From positions 1,984,001-2,048,000 of the forward strand of contig NZ_CP149994.1 in the NCBI RefSeq assembly GCF_051307055.1: a stretch of DNA of 64,000 bases, written 5' to 3'. The number at the start of each line of letters is the position of its first letter. Position 1 is the first letter of the stretch. Positions 39,887 to 47,952 of this stretch are shown here, piece after piece. This DNA is from Dryocola sp051307055. GTDB lineage: Bacteria; Pseudomonadota; Gammaproteobacteria; Enterobacterales; Enterobacteriaceae. A program made the position numbers and the translations under genes. The notes beneath the pieces are model-generated. The model searched no databases and was not told the origin of the DNA. It saw only the letters and a program-made list of their open reading frames with translations.

Positions 39887-40162
39887 ATGCCGCATTCACC
39901 TGAAGACAAAAAACGCATTCTGACGCGGGTAAGGCGTATCCGCGGCCAGACGGAAGCGCTGGAGCGCGCGCTGGAAAATGGCGATCCCTGTATCGCCATC
40001 CTGCAGCAAATCGCCGCGGTTCGCGGGGCCGCCAACGGCCTGATGGGCGAAATGATGGAAATCCACCTGAAAGATGAGCTGGTCGCGGGCGATACCTCCG
40101 AAGTACAGCGCGCGCAGAGAATGGCAGAAGTCGGCCATTTAATTCGCTCTTATCTAAAATAG
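39887..40162 (+). CDS. frmR: Formaldehyde-sensing repressor FrmR
   Basis: 91 residues, the E. coli FrmR length. MPHSPEDKKRILTRVRRIRG is the family N-terminus with the conserved Pro2 and His3; DPCIAILQQIAAVRGAANGL holds the reactive Cys (about residue 36). FrmR forms an all-helical tetramer and releases DNA when formaldehyde crosslinks Pro2 to Cys35/36. It is followed 32 bases later by frmA, and its operator lies directly upstream. Confidence 0.95.
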   Translation: MPHSPEDKKRILTRVRRIRGQTEALERALENGDPCIAILQQIAAVRGAANGLMGEMMEIHLKDELVAGDTSEVQRAQRMAEVGHLIRSYLK

Positions 40163-40194
40163 CTATAACTCCCACCTGACGACGGAAGAACAAA

Positions 40195-41313
40195 ATGAAA
40201 TCACGTGCAGCAGTAGCATTCGGTCCGGGCAAGCCGCTGGAAATCGTAGAAATTGACGTGGCACCGCCGCAAAAAGGCGAAGTGCTGGTAAAAATTACGC
40301 ACACAGGCGTTTGCCATACCGACGCGTTTACCTTGTCCGGGGACGATCCGGAAGGCGTATTCCCCGCGGTGCTGGGCCATGAAGGCGGCGGTATCGTTGT
40401 AGAAGTGGGCGAGGGCGTCACCAGCCTGAAACCGGGCGATCATGTTATTCCTCTCTATACCGCAGAGTGCGGGGAGTGTAAGTTCTGTAAATCCGGTAAA
40501 ACCAACCTTTGCCAGGCCGTACGCGCCACGCAGGGCAAGGGGCTGATGCCAGACGGCACCACGCGTTTCTCTTATAACGGCGAACCGATTTATCACTATA
40601 TGGGCACCAGCACCTTCAGCGAATACACCGTTGTTGCGGAAATTTCGCTGGCGAAAGTGAACCCGCAGGCGCCGCTGGACAAAGTTTGCCTGCTGGGCTG
40701 CGGCGTCACCACCGGTATTGGCGCGGTGCATAACACCGCAAAAGTAAAAGAAGGCGACACCGTGGCGGTCTTTGGCCTGGGCGGCATTGGCCTTGCGGTG
40801 ATCCAGGGTGCGGTGCAGGCGAAAGCCGGGCGTATTCTGGCAATCGATACCAACCCGGAAAAATTCAAACTCGCCGCCGAAATGGGCGCAACCGACTGCA
40901 TCAATCCGAAAGATCACGACAGGCCGATTCAGGATGTGATTGTTGAGCTGACCGACGGCGGCGTGGACTTCAGCTTCGAATGTATCGGTAACGTGAACGT
41001 TATGCGTTCCGCGCTGGAATGCTGCCATAAGGGCTGGGGCGAGAGCGTGATTATCGGCGTTGCGGGCGCAGGCCAGGAGATCAAAACGCGTCCGTTCCAG
41101 CTGGTAACCGGCCGCGTCTGGCGCGGTTCCGCATTTGGCGGCGTAAAAGGGCGCACTCAGCTTCCGGGCATGGTAGAAGAGGCGATGGTCGGCAAGATCA
41201 ATCTGGATCCGTTTATCACGCACCGTCTGCCGCTGGAGAAGATCAACGAAGCGTTTGATTTGATGCACGAAGGAAAATCGATTCGTACCGTTATCCATTT
41301 CGGCGAGAAGTAA
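40195..41313 (+). CDS. frmA: S-(hydroxymethyl)glutathione dehydrogenase FrmA (class III alcohol dehydrogenase)
   Basis: 372 residues with class III ADH features: GVCHTDAFTLSG (catalytic zinc Cys and substrate site), GHEGGGIV (zinc His), CGECKFCKSGKTNLC (four-Cys structural zinc), GLGGIGLAVIQGA (NAD fold) and GRVWRGSAFGGVKGR. It oxidises S-(hydroxymethyl)glutathione, formed from formaldehyde and glutathione, to S-formylglutathione. No frmB esterase follows, so hydrolysis must use another enzyme. Part of the FrmR operon; ends at a 13-bp hairpin. Confidence 0.96.
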   Translation: MKSRAAVAFGPGKPLEIVEIDVAPPQKGEVLVKITHTGVCHTDAFTLSGDDPEGVFPAVLGHEGGGIVVEVGEGVTSLKPGDHVIPLYTAECGECKFCKSGKTNLCQAVRATQGKGLMPDGTTRFSYNGEPIYHYMGTSTFSEYTVVAEISLAKVNPQAPLDKVCLLGCGVTTGIGAVHNTAKVKEGDTVAVFGLGGIGLAVIQGAVQAKAGRILAIDTNPEKFKLAAEMGATDCINPKDHDRPIQDVIVELTDGGVDFSFECIGNVNVMRSALECCHKGWGESVIIGVAGAGQEIKTRPFQLVTGRVWRGSAFGGVKGRTQLPGMVEEAMVGKINLDPFITHRLPLEKINEAFDLMHEGKSIRTVIHFGEK

Positions 41314-41323
41314 ACCTTAAGTA

Positions 41324-41365
41324 ATCCATCGGCGCCTGCGCCTTATGGCTGAGGCGCTGATGGAT
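41324..41365. terminator. Hairpin between convergent frmA and yncJ
   Basis: ATCCATCGGCGCC (41324-41336) pairs with GGCGCTGATGGAT (41353-41365) over 13 positions, one of them G-U. There is no T-run. It probably serves the 3' ends of both genes. Confidence 0.6.
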
Positions 41366-41368
41366 AAC

Positions 41369-41614
41369 CTACACCCGAACTATCGCCGGCTTGCGTTTAT
41401 TCACGTAGTGATGATGTTCGCGAAAATCAGCGGCGGACGCTTCAGCGCTCTGCCGGATTTCATCGCTGTCGGCCTGATGACGCAGCAGCATATCCGCGCT
41501 TTTGACTATCAGGAACGAGTGCCCATGGGATTGCGCCATCGTCTGGCCGGAAAAGAGCGCGGCGCTCAGCAACAGCGCAATCACCCCTGTTCTGGCTCGC
41601 AGTTGGTTAACCAT
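41369..41614 (-). CDS. yncJ: Small periplasmic protein YncJ
   Basis: 81 residues with a signal peptide (VIALLLSAALFSGQTMAQS, cleavage after A-x-A near residue 27). HQADSDEIRQSAEASAADFREH closely follows E. coli YncJ (HEADSDELRAVAEESAEGLREH), and ALFSGQ is shared too. The mature part is His-rich (HGH, EHHHY). Function unknown; in E. coli it belongs to envelope-stress-responsive genes. GAGGACG precedes the ATG. Confidence 0.85.
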   Translation of the reverse strand: MVNQLRARTGVIALLLSAALFSGQTMAQSHGHSFLIVKSADMLLRHQADSDEIRQSAEASAADFREHHHYVNKRKPAIVRV

Positions 41615-41797
41615 TTACTTCGTCCTCATTAACGTGACGAACGAACAGTAACGATAATTTCCAGCCGTGACTATTAAAATTTCAAATGGAAAACAAAAGA
41701 TTTGTCAGCTGCGTAAAGGCGACGGAAGTTAAGCTCTGGTTGATATAAGGTTAATCCAGGCCATGGCATACTGCCGCGCCGGTACGGCAGCCGTTGT

Positions 41798-42127
41798 TCA
41801 ATGGGCGACGGTTTTTGAAAACAGATTAATCACCAGCACGCCTGCAACAATCAGCGCCATGCCGGCCAGCGCCGGCCAGTCCAGTTTCTGACCGAGGAAC
41901 AGCCATCCTGCGGTGCCAATCAGCACGATCCCTGCGCCGGACCAGATAGCGTAAATGACGCCGACTGGAATGGTGCGCATGGTCAGCGCAAGGCAATAAA
42001 AAGCCACAACGTAGAACACAACGGTCGCCACGCCTGGCCAGAGGCGGGTGAATCCTTCGGAAAGTTTCAGCGAGGTAGTGGCAATCACTTCCGCAACGAT
42101 GGCAATTATCAGCCAGGCGTAGGTCAT
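41798..42127 (-). CDS. Small multidrug resistance (SMR) exporter, EmrE-like
   Basis: 109 residues with four helices. The membrane glutamate essential for proton/drug exchange is Glu13 in IIAIVAEVIATTSLKLSEGF; WSGAGIVLIGTAGWLFLGQK and AGVLVINLFSK are SMR-family segments. EmrE-type proteins are dual-topology dimers exporting quaternary ammonium and similar cations. Monocistronic; a small stem (CTGCCG/CGGCAG) lies just past the stop at about 41770-41789. Confidence 0.92.
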   Translation of the reverse strand: MTYAWLIIAIVAEVIATTSLKLSEGFTRLWPGVATVVFYVVAFYCLALTMRTIPVGVIYAIWSGAGIVLIGTAGWLFLGQKLDWPALAGMALIVAGVLVINLFSKTVAH

Positions 42128-42295
42128 ATCGTCTTTTCCATAAGCATTATCAACTGGTTAATTATCGACTGGCGCTGTCCTTCAGTCACACCGGGCTAGC
42201 CGCCCAGGGCTGCAAACCACAGGCCGTCAACCGCAAAGCAGCAGTTGCTGCGCAAAATCAGGCTCCGCCTCGTCCTGCGGAAGGATATTGTTAAT

Positions 42296-42327
42296 AAAAA
42301 GCGCCCGGCTGTCACGCAGGCCGGGCG
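42296..42327 (-). terminator. Terminator of the cio operon
   Basis: On the minus strand CGCCCGGC and GCCGGGCG (42302-42309 with 42320-42327) form an 8-bp stem followed by TTTTTATT. It ends the bd-oxidase operon. The rest of 42128-42384 contains no gene I can support. Confidence 0.8.
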
Positions 42328-42384
42328 GGTTCGGCTAGCATCGCCGCAATCGGCGCCCGGTTAATGGACCTTCCTTAATATCGT

Positions 42385-42513
42385 TCAGGATCTTAAGCCA
42401 GCGGCATTCATCAGCAGCCGGAACACCATGCTCACCGCGGCCAGCGCCAGCACGCTGCCGCCCCACAGCGCTACCATCCACAGCAGTCGCTTGCCTGTTT
42501 GCTTCATTTTCAT
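42385..42513 (-). CDS. DUF2474 small membrane subunit of bd-type oxidase (CydX-like)
   Basis: A 42-residue protein starting MKMKQTGKRLLWMVALWGGS, with one helix (LWMVALWGGSVLALAAVSMV). The ATG at 42513 overlaps the CioB stop (TGATG). A longer frame to 42654 lies inside the CioB gene and is rejected. DUF2474 proteins are encoded after cioAB-type oxidase genes and probably play the part CydX plays for CydAB, stabilising the haem-bearing subunit. Confidence 0.8.
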   Translation of the reverse strand: MKMKQTGKRLLWMVALWGGSVLALAAVSMVFRLLMNAAGLRS

Positions 42514-43526
42514 CAATGATAACCCTCTCCGTGCTGCACTTTGCCGCGGAACACGTAGTAGCTCCAGAAGGTATAGACCAGAATTATCGGGATAATAAAC
42601 AGCGCGCCGATTAGCATAAAGCCCTGGCTTTGCGGCGGTGCCGCCGCCTGCCACAGCGTAACGGAAGGCGGGATGATATGCGGCCAGATGCTGATGCCTA
42701 ATCCGCTAAAGCCGAGGAACATCAGCATCAGCGTCAGCACAAAGGGCGTGCTGTGCAGGCTGGTTTCTGAAGCGGAGCTTTTCCATAACCAGACGCTGCA
42801 CAGAAGCACCAGCACGGGAACCGGCAGCAGCCAGAACAGATTAGGCAGACTAAACCAGCGGGCGGCGATTTGCGCATGGGTCAGCGGCGTCCAGATGCTG
42901 ATAATGGCGATAATCACCAGCAACGCCAGCAGCAGCGGTTTCAGCAGTTCGCGCATTTTAGCCAGTAAAGCAGCTTCGCTTTTCATCATCAACCAGCTTG
43001 CGCCCAGCAGGGCATAGGCCACAACCAGCCCCAGGCCGCAAAAGAGATTAAAAGGCGTCAGCCAGTCAAGCTGCGTTCCCGCGAAGGTGCGCCCCTCAAC
43101 GGGGAAGCCGGAGATAACCGCCCCGACGGCGATACCCTGGCAGAACGTTGCCAGAATCGATCCGCTAAGAAACGCCTTATCCCAGAACGGACGATGCGCA
43201 GGCGTTGCTTTAAAGCGAAACTCAAAGGCGACTCCCCGGAAAATCAACCCGATCAGCATCAGCGTAAGCGGGATGGTCAACGCGTCAACAATCACCGCAT
43301 ACGCCAGCGGGAAGGCGCCAAACAGCCCGGCGCCGCCCAGAACCAGCCAGGTTTCGTTGCCGTCCCAGACCGGGGCGACGGTATTGACCATCACGTCGCG
43401 ATCTTCGCCGTGGCGAATAAACGGAAACAGAATGCCGATGCCTAAATCGAAACCGTCCATCACGATATACATCAGCGTGGAAAAGACGATGATCACAAAC
43501 CAGATAATGGAAAGATCGATGCCCAT
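42513..43526 (-). CDS. cioB: Cytochrome bd-type quinol oxidase subunit II (CioB-like)
   Basis: A 337-residue membrane protein with about nine helices. MDGFDLGIGILFPF and VAPVWDGNETWLVLGGAGLFGAFP are the conserved CydB-family segments (including W-D-G-N-E-T-W). It pairs with subunit I encoded directly upstream (1-base overlap). With CioA it makes the cyanide-tolerant quinol oxidase that reduces O2 to water in the inner membrane. Confidence 0.93.
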   Translation of the reverse strand: MGIDLSIIWFVIIVFSTLMYIVMDGFDLGIGILFPFIRHGEDRDVMVNTVAPVWDGNETWLVLGGAGLFGAFPLAYAVIVDALTIPLTLMLIGLIFRGVAFEFRFKATPAHRPFWDKAFLSGSILATFCQGIAVGAVISGFPVEGRTFAGTQLDWLTPFNLFCGLGLVVAYALLGASWLMMKSEAALLAKMRELLKPLLLALLVIIAIISIWTPLTHAQIAARWFSLPNLFWLLPVPVLVLLCSVWLWKSSASETSLHSTPFVLTLMLMFLGFSGLGISIWPHIIPPSVTLWQAAAPPQSQGFMLIGALFIIPIILVYTFWSYYVFRGKVQHGEGYH

Positions 43527-44920
43527 TAGCGTTTCTCCTCAAGCCGGTCAGGCGCTGCCGAAAGCGGACGAGCCGGGGTGCCGTCAGTTGGAAGGTCATC
43601 AAACGGCTGCGGGCCTTTTTTGATTAACCTGATCATATAGATGTACCCCACGCCGAAGACGGACGTGTAAACCACCAGGAACGTCAGCAGGCTGATGCTC
43701 ATCTGTAAATCACCGTGCGCGGAAACCGCGTCTCTGGTGCGCATCAGGCCATAAACCACCCATGGCTGACGGCCCATTTCTGTGGTTATCCAACCGGCCA
43801 GAATGGCAATCAGCCCTGCGGGTCCCATCCATAATGCAAAATGCATAAACGGGCGACACTCATAAAGACGATGACGATAGCGCAGCCACAGGCTCGTCAG
43901 ACCAAGCAAAATCATCAGCATACCGAGGCCGACCATGATGCGGAATGACCAGAACACCGTGGTTGAGTTCGGCCGGTCTTCTTTCGGAAATTCTTTCAGC
44001 GCCGGAACCTGTTTATCGAGGCTGTGCGTGAGGATAAGGCTGCCCAGCGCAGGAATTTCCAGCCCGTAACGCGTGCGCTCCTGCTCCATATCAGGCCAGC
44101 CAAACAGCAGCAACGGCGTCGGCTCGCCCGGCACGTTTTCCCAGTGGCCTTCTATCGCCGCAATTTTTGCAGGCTGATGCTCGAGGGTATTCAGGCCGTG
44201 CATATCGCCGATTACCGCCTGTATGGGCGCGACGATTACCGCCATCCACAGCGCCATGGAAAACATCGTTTTAATGGCCGGCGTTTTGTTACCGTGCAGC
44301 AGATGCCAGGCGGCGGAAGCGCCGACAAAAAAGGCGCTGCTGAGGAAGGCGGCAATGGACATATGCAGCAGACGATAAGGGAACGATGGGTTAAATATCA
44401 CGGCAAACCAGTCCACCGGTACAACCTGGCCGTTAACGATTTCAAACCCTTGCGGCGTCTGCATCCAGCTATTGGAAGCCAGGATCCAGAACGTCGAGAC
44501 GAGGGTGCCGAGCGCAACCATGCAGGTGGCTAAAAAGTGCAGGCCAGGCCCGACGCGCTGCCAGCCAAACAGCATCACGCCGAGGAAGCCGGCCTCCAGA
44601 AAGAACGCGGTCAGCACTTCATACGTCAGCAGCGGGCCGGTAATGCTGCCGGCGAATTGTGAAAATCCGCTCCAGTTAGTGCCGAACTGATATGCCATCA
44701 CCAGCCCGGATACCACGCCCATGCCGAAGTTAACGGCAAAAATTTTTGACCAGAAATGGTAGAGCGAACGGTAAACAGGATTTTTTGTTTTCAACCATAG
44801 CCCTTCGAGTACCGCCAGATAGCTGGCAAGCCCGATGGTGATGGCGGGGAAAATAATGTGGAAGGAAATCGTAAAAGCGAACTGAATCCTTGCCAGGTGA
44901 AAAGCATCTAAACCAAACAT
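43526..44920 (-). CDS. cioA: Cytochrome bd-type quinol oxidase subunit I (CioA-like, short Q-loop)
   Basis: 464 residues from the ATG at 44920 (GAGG 7 bases upstream); a GTG four codons earlier is less likely. ARIQFAFTISFHIIFPAITIG holds the first haem His, NFGMGVVSGLVMAYQFGTNW and TAFFLEAGFLGVMLFGW are core helices, and GWITTEMGRQPWVVYGLMRT is the G-R-Q-P-W signature. At about 464 residues it lacks the long Q-loop of E. coli CydA (522), so it belongs to the CIO class. First gene of cioAB-DUF2474. Confidence 0.93.
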   Translation of the reverse strand: MFGLDAFHLARIQFAFTISFHIIFPAITIGLASYLAVLEGLWLKTKNPVYRSLYHFWSKIFAVNFGMGVVSGLVMAYQFGTNWSGFSQFAGSITGPLLTYEVLTAFFLEAGFLGVMLFGWQRVGPGLHFLATCMVALGTLVSTFWILASNSWMQTPQGFEIVNGQVVPVDWFAVIFNPSFPYRLLHMSIAAFLSSAFFVGASAAWHLLHGNKTPAIKTMFSMALWMAVIVAPIQAVIGDMHGLNTLEHQPAKIAAIEGHWENVPGEPTPLLLFGWPDMEQERTRYGLEIPALGSLILTHSLDKQVPALKEFPKEDRPNSTTVFWSFRIMVGLGMLMILLGLTSLWLRYRHRLYECRPFMHFALWMGPAGLIAILAGWITTEMGRQPWVVYGLMRTRDAVSAHGDLQMSISLLTFLVVYTSVFGVGYIYMIRLIKKGPQPFDDLPTDGTPARPLSAAPDRLEEKR

Positions 44921-45066
44921 ATCTAACCTCACGGCACATAAACGACCCGGCTATGGTAGTCCCTCGCCTCAGTCAGGGTCAGAAACAGAAAACGCTTATT
45001 TGACTATAACAGTTAATAGAAAAAGCGTATTTTTAACCGGGTGATATAGTTACGGACAAGAGATTG

Positions 45067-46497
45067 ATGAAAAAGTACCAGCGGCTGGCGCAACAAATTA
45101 TAGACCAGATAAATCTGGGGGTCTGGCTGCCGGGAGATCGCCTGCCTTCTTTGCGCGCACAGGTTGCCCACAGCGGCATGAGTTTTATGACCGTGGGACA
45201 CGCATACCAGGTGCTGGAAAGCCAGGGCGTGATTGTGGCTCGCCCGCAATCTGGCTATTACGTTGCGCCGCGCCCGGTTCCCCGCGCTATGCCTGCGCCG
45301 GTAAAAGTGATGCGCGACGAGGCCGTGGATATCAACACCTATATCTTTGATGTTTTGCAGGCAAGCCGTGATGCCTCCGTGGTGCCGTTTGGCTCCGCGT
45401 TTCCCGATCCGCGCCTGTTCCCTTTGCAGCAGCTGAACCGGTCGCTTGCAACGGTCAGCAAAACGGCCACGGCCATGAGCGTCATTGAAAGCCTGCCGCC
45501 GGGTAACGAAGCCCTGCGCCACGCCATCGCTCGTCGCTATGCGCAGCAGGGAATGCAGGTTTCTCCCGACGAGATTGTGATCACCGCGGGCGCGCTGGAA
45601 GCGTTAAACCTCAGCCTGCAGGCCGTGACCGAACCAGGCGACTGGGTAATAGTGGAAAATCCCTGTTTTTACGGCGCGCTTCAGGCGCTGGAGCGCCTGC
45701 GTCTCAAGGCGCTATCGGTTGCGACCGATCCGGAACACGGCATCGATCTTACGGCCCTTAAGCAGGCCCTGAACGACTATCCCGTCAGGGCTTGCTGGCT
45801 GATGACCAACAGCCAGAACCCGCTGGGCGTGACGCTGACGGCCCAGAAAAAACGCCGGCTTGTTTCGCTTCTGCAGGAACATAACGTCACGCTGATTGAA
45901 GATGACGTTTACAGCGAGCTTTATTACGGTCGCGAACGCCCGTTGCCCGCCAGGGCCTGGGATGAGCAGGGGATGACGCTTCACTGCTCGTCGTTCTCAA
46001 AATGTCTGGTTGCGGGTTTTCGTATTGGCTGGGTGGCCGCGGGCAGGCATGCGCGTCGTATCCAACAGCTGCAGTTAATGAGCACGCTTTCCACCAGTTC
46101 GCCCATGCAGCTGGCGCTGGTGGATTATCTGGCGACCAGACGTTATGACACGCATCTGAAGCGTTTACGAAGAATGCTGGCTGAGCGCAAACAGCAGGCA
46201 TGGCAGGCGCTGCATGCGCTTTTGCCTGCGGAGGTGAAGATTCATCGCAGCGAAAGCGGCTATTTCTTATGGGTTGAGCTGCCGGCTTATATGGATGCGA
46301 GCCTGCTCAGCGAACAGGCCATCGCGCATAAAATCAGTATCGCACCGGGGAAAATGTTTACTACCGGCCGCGTCTGGGATAACTGTTTTCGCCTGAATGC
46401 CTCATGGCCCTGGGGCGAAAGAGAGCAGCAGGCCGTGGTGACGTTGTCACGTTTAATCGCGCAGCAGCTAAGGAATAAAGATGGAATACCAGACTGA
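45067..46497 (+). CDS. ydcR: MocR-type regulator YdcR (GntR HTH plus aminotransferase domain)
   Basis: 476 residues. RLAQQIIDQINLGVWLPGDR and LPSLRAQVAHSGMSFMTV form the GntR-type winged helix; the rest is a fold-type I aminotransferase domain with the PLP lysine in SSFSKCLVAGFRIGW. It is close to E. coli YdcR throughout (DEAVDINTYIFDVLQASRD, NSQNPLGVTLT). In E. coli the gene directly precedes ydcS; here four loci intervene (GNAT gene, molbindin relic, VOC gene and a spacer). PLP-dependent regulators of this class sense amines or vitamin B6. Likely controls ydcS-patD; inference. Confidence 0.93.
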   Translation: MKKYQRLAQQIIDQINLGVWLPGDRLPSLRAQVAHSGMSFMTVGHAYQVLESQGVIVARPQSGYYVAPRPVPRAMPAPVKVMRDEAVDINTYIFDVLQASRDASVVPFGSAFPDPRLFPLQQLNRSLATVSKTATAMSVIESLPPGNEALRHAIARRYAQQGMQVSPDEIVITAGALEALNLSLQAVTEPGDWVIVENPCFYGALQALERLRLKALSVATDPEHGIDLTALKQALNDYPVRACWLMTNSQNPLGVTLTAQKKRRLVSLLQEHNVTLIEDDVYSELYYGRERPLPARAWDEQGMTLHCSSFSKCLVAGFRIGWVAAGRHARRIQQLQLMSTLSTSSPMQLALVDYLATRRYDTHLKRLRRMLAERKQQAWQALHALLPAEVKIHRSESGYFLWVELPAYMDASLLSEQAIAHKISIAPGKMFTTGRVWDNCFRLNASWPWGEREQQAVVTLSRLIAQQLRNKDGIPD

Positions 46498-47014
46498 ACG
46501 CCTGAGGTTGCGCGCATGGCGGCCAGGCGACCGCAAGCCGTTTGCCGCTCTGAATGGCGATCCAGAAACCATGCGCTACTTTCCTGAAACCCTTACGCCG
46601 GAAGAAAGCGACCGCCTGATAGCGATTTTCGCGCAGAAAATGGCGCTCAACGGCTGGGGTTTTTGGGCAGTGGAAGAGAAAAAACGCGGGGTTTTTATCG
46701 GCTTCGTTGGCCTGAATATGCCTGGCTATGCGCTGCCTTTTTCACCCTGCGTCGAAATAGGCTGGCGGCTCGATAAGCGATTCTGGGGACAGGGTTATGC
46801 GCCAGAAGCGGCGCGTAAAGCGCTGGATATCGCCTTTCAGGAGTACGGTCTGGATGAAGTTGTCGCCTTTACCGCCCTGCTAAACTTACCGTCACAGCGC
46901 GTAATGGAAAAAATCGCGATGAAACGCGGTGAAGAATTTGACCACCCGATGGTGCCCGCAGGGCATCCTCTGGCGCGGCATGTTGTGTACCGAATAAACA
47001 AGAACAGCGCGTAA
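46481..47014 (+). CDS. GNAT-family N-acetyltransferase (RimJ/RimL-like)
   Basis: 177 residues starting MEYQTERLRLRAWRPGDRKP, typical of the Acetyltransf_3 branch. EIGWRLDKRFWGQGYAPEAA is the acetyl-CoA pyrophosphate motif (R/Q-x-x-G-x-G/A) and VVAFTALLNLPSQRVMEKIA the following helix. The gene overlaps ydcR by 17 bases, so the two are coupled. The substrate (a protein N-terminus, amine or small molecule) is not determinable. Confidence 0.88.
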   Translation: MEYQTERLRLRAWRPGDRKPFAALNGDPETMRYFPETLTPEESDRLIAIFAQKMALNGWGFWAVEEKKRGVFIGFVGLNMPGYALPFSPCVEIGWRLDKRFWGQGYAPEAARKALDIAFQEYGLDEVVAFTALLNLPSQRVMEKIAMKRGEEFDHPMVPAGHPLARHVVYRINKNSA

Positions 47015-47085
47015 TATCGCTAAAAATCATGGAATATGCCTGCAGCGCGCCAGAACCATTAATGAAGGAAAAAGGTCGATTTCAG

Positions 47086-47222
47086 CTAACTGCGGGTGCA
47101 CAATTCTAACTTAACTATCAGTTTGCCTCCGCTGTTTAGCGTAATTTCCACTTCATCATTTACCGCGCATCGGCAACGTGGCTGACTTTGCCCGTTAACT
47201 GGTTGCGAGAAAAGAGGGACAT
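47086..47222 (-). pseudogene. Molbindin (Mop/TOBE) protein relic
   Basis: Minus-strand ATG at 47222 with AGGGGG upstream reads M-S-L-F-S-R-N-Q-L-T-G-K-V-S-H-V-A-D-A-R then TAA. One base away in frame, VNDEVEITLNSGGKLI continues the domain before diverging to a stop at 47086-47088. S-R-N-Q-L-x-G-K-V and A-V-N-x-E-V-x-L-x-L-x-x-G are the hallmark of molybdate-binding molbindins (about 70 residues). A frameshift and loss of the second half make it non-functional. Confidence 0.65.
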
Positions 47223-47264
47223 AGTGCCCCCTAAAATACAAAAGTCAGACTTAAGCGTAGAAAA

Positions 47265-47651
47265 TCAGGATGTGATCTCAATCAGATTGCCATCCGGGTC
47301 GGCAATCACGGCCTCGTAAAAACCATCGCCGGTCCAGCGAGCGGCATGCACCAGGGCGCCAGAAGGTTCGAGCGCCGCGGCCAGCCTGTCAACGGCCTCG
47401 ACGGAGCCCAGGCTTATGGCGATATGCGCCCAGCCGGTGCGGTTGTCTTCGCGAGGCGGCTTATCAACCAGGCCTGGCAACGTCATGAGCTCAAGCGCCG
47501 GGCCATTCTCCAGGGTGACGAAGTGCGAGATGAATCCCTCACGCCGTTTTGAATGATAGGCGCCGCCCACGGTGGCGTTAAAATGCTCACGCCAGAAAGC
47601 GGCGGCGCGATCCAGATCGTTGGTCCATAACGCGATATGAGCAACCTGCAT
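47265..47651 (-). CDS. VOC-superfamily (glyoxalase/dioxygenase fold) protein
   Basis: 128 residues, two beta-alpha-beta-beta-beta units. MQVAHIALWTNDLDRAAAFW is the first metal-ligand strand (His), GPALELMTLPG has the first Glu, WAHIAISLGSVEAVDRLAAAL gives the second His, and VIADPDGNLIEI ends with the second Glu. Such proteins include lyases, dioxygenases and resistance proteins. The metal ligands look complete, so it is probably an enzyme. Substrate unknown. Monocistronic. Confidence 0.85.
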   Translation of the reverse strand: MQVAHIALWTNDLDRAAAFWREHFNATVGGAYHSKRREGFISHFVTLENGPALELMTLPGLVDKPPREDNRTGWAHIAISLGSVEAVDRLAAALEPSGALVHAARWTGDGFYEAVIADPDGNLIEITS

Positions 47652-47952
47652 TTTTTACCTCCATCCATATGAAATTATTATTTTTAGTCAAAACAGGCCG
47701 CTGACGAAAGCGGCGCGTTCAGACGCTATCTACGCTTGAAAAACCATCCTTTACGCTACCTGAACCGGCTAAATCTGCGAAGCCCTCTGGCCAGTTTTAC
47801 TGCGCGGTCTATCACAACCTGATGAAATTTACGCCTGCCGCCATGCTCGTCATATTGGCGCAGACTATTGTTTTTTTACGGGGATTTTTTCGTGCCTGCG
47901 CGCTGATCTCCAGCCGCACGCCGCCTTTATCTTTCAGACAGGAGTACCAGCA
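47652..47952. other. Spacer upstream of ydcS
   Basis: About 300 bases between the divergent VOC gene and ydcS. I see no gene. The 3' end carries the ydcS ribosome site (AGGAG near 47941). A TTGGCGCAGACTATTGT block near 47855-47871 resembles a sigma-54 promoter but lacks the -12 GC. Confidence 0.4.

Noticed and set aside
40201..41298. 365-codon open frame antisense to frmA
   Set aside because: It mirrors a well-identified gene codon for codon; His/Arg/Ala-rich composition and no ribosome site. A shadow of high-GC codon usage.
41640..41740. CpxR box upstream of yncJ
   Set aside because: GTAAA-N5-CGGAA matches only one half-site well.
47855..47871. Possible sigma-54 promoter upstream of ydcS
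   Set aside because: The -24 GG is present but the -12 GC is replaced; the match is too weak to report as a site.
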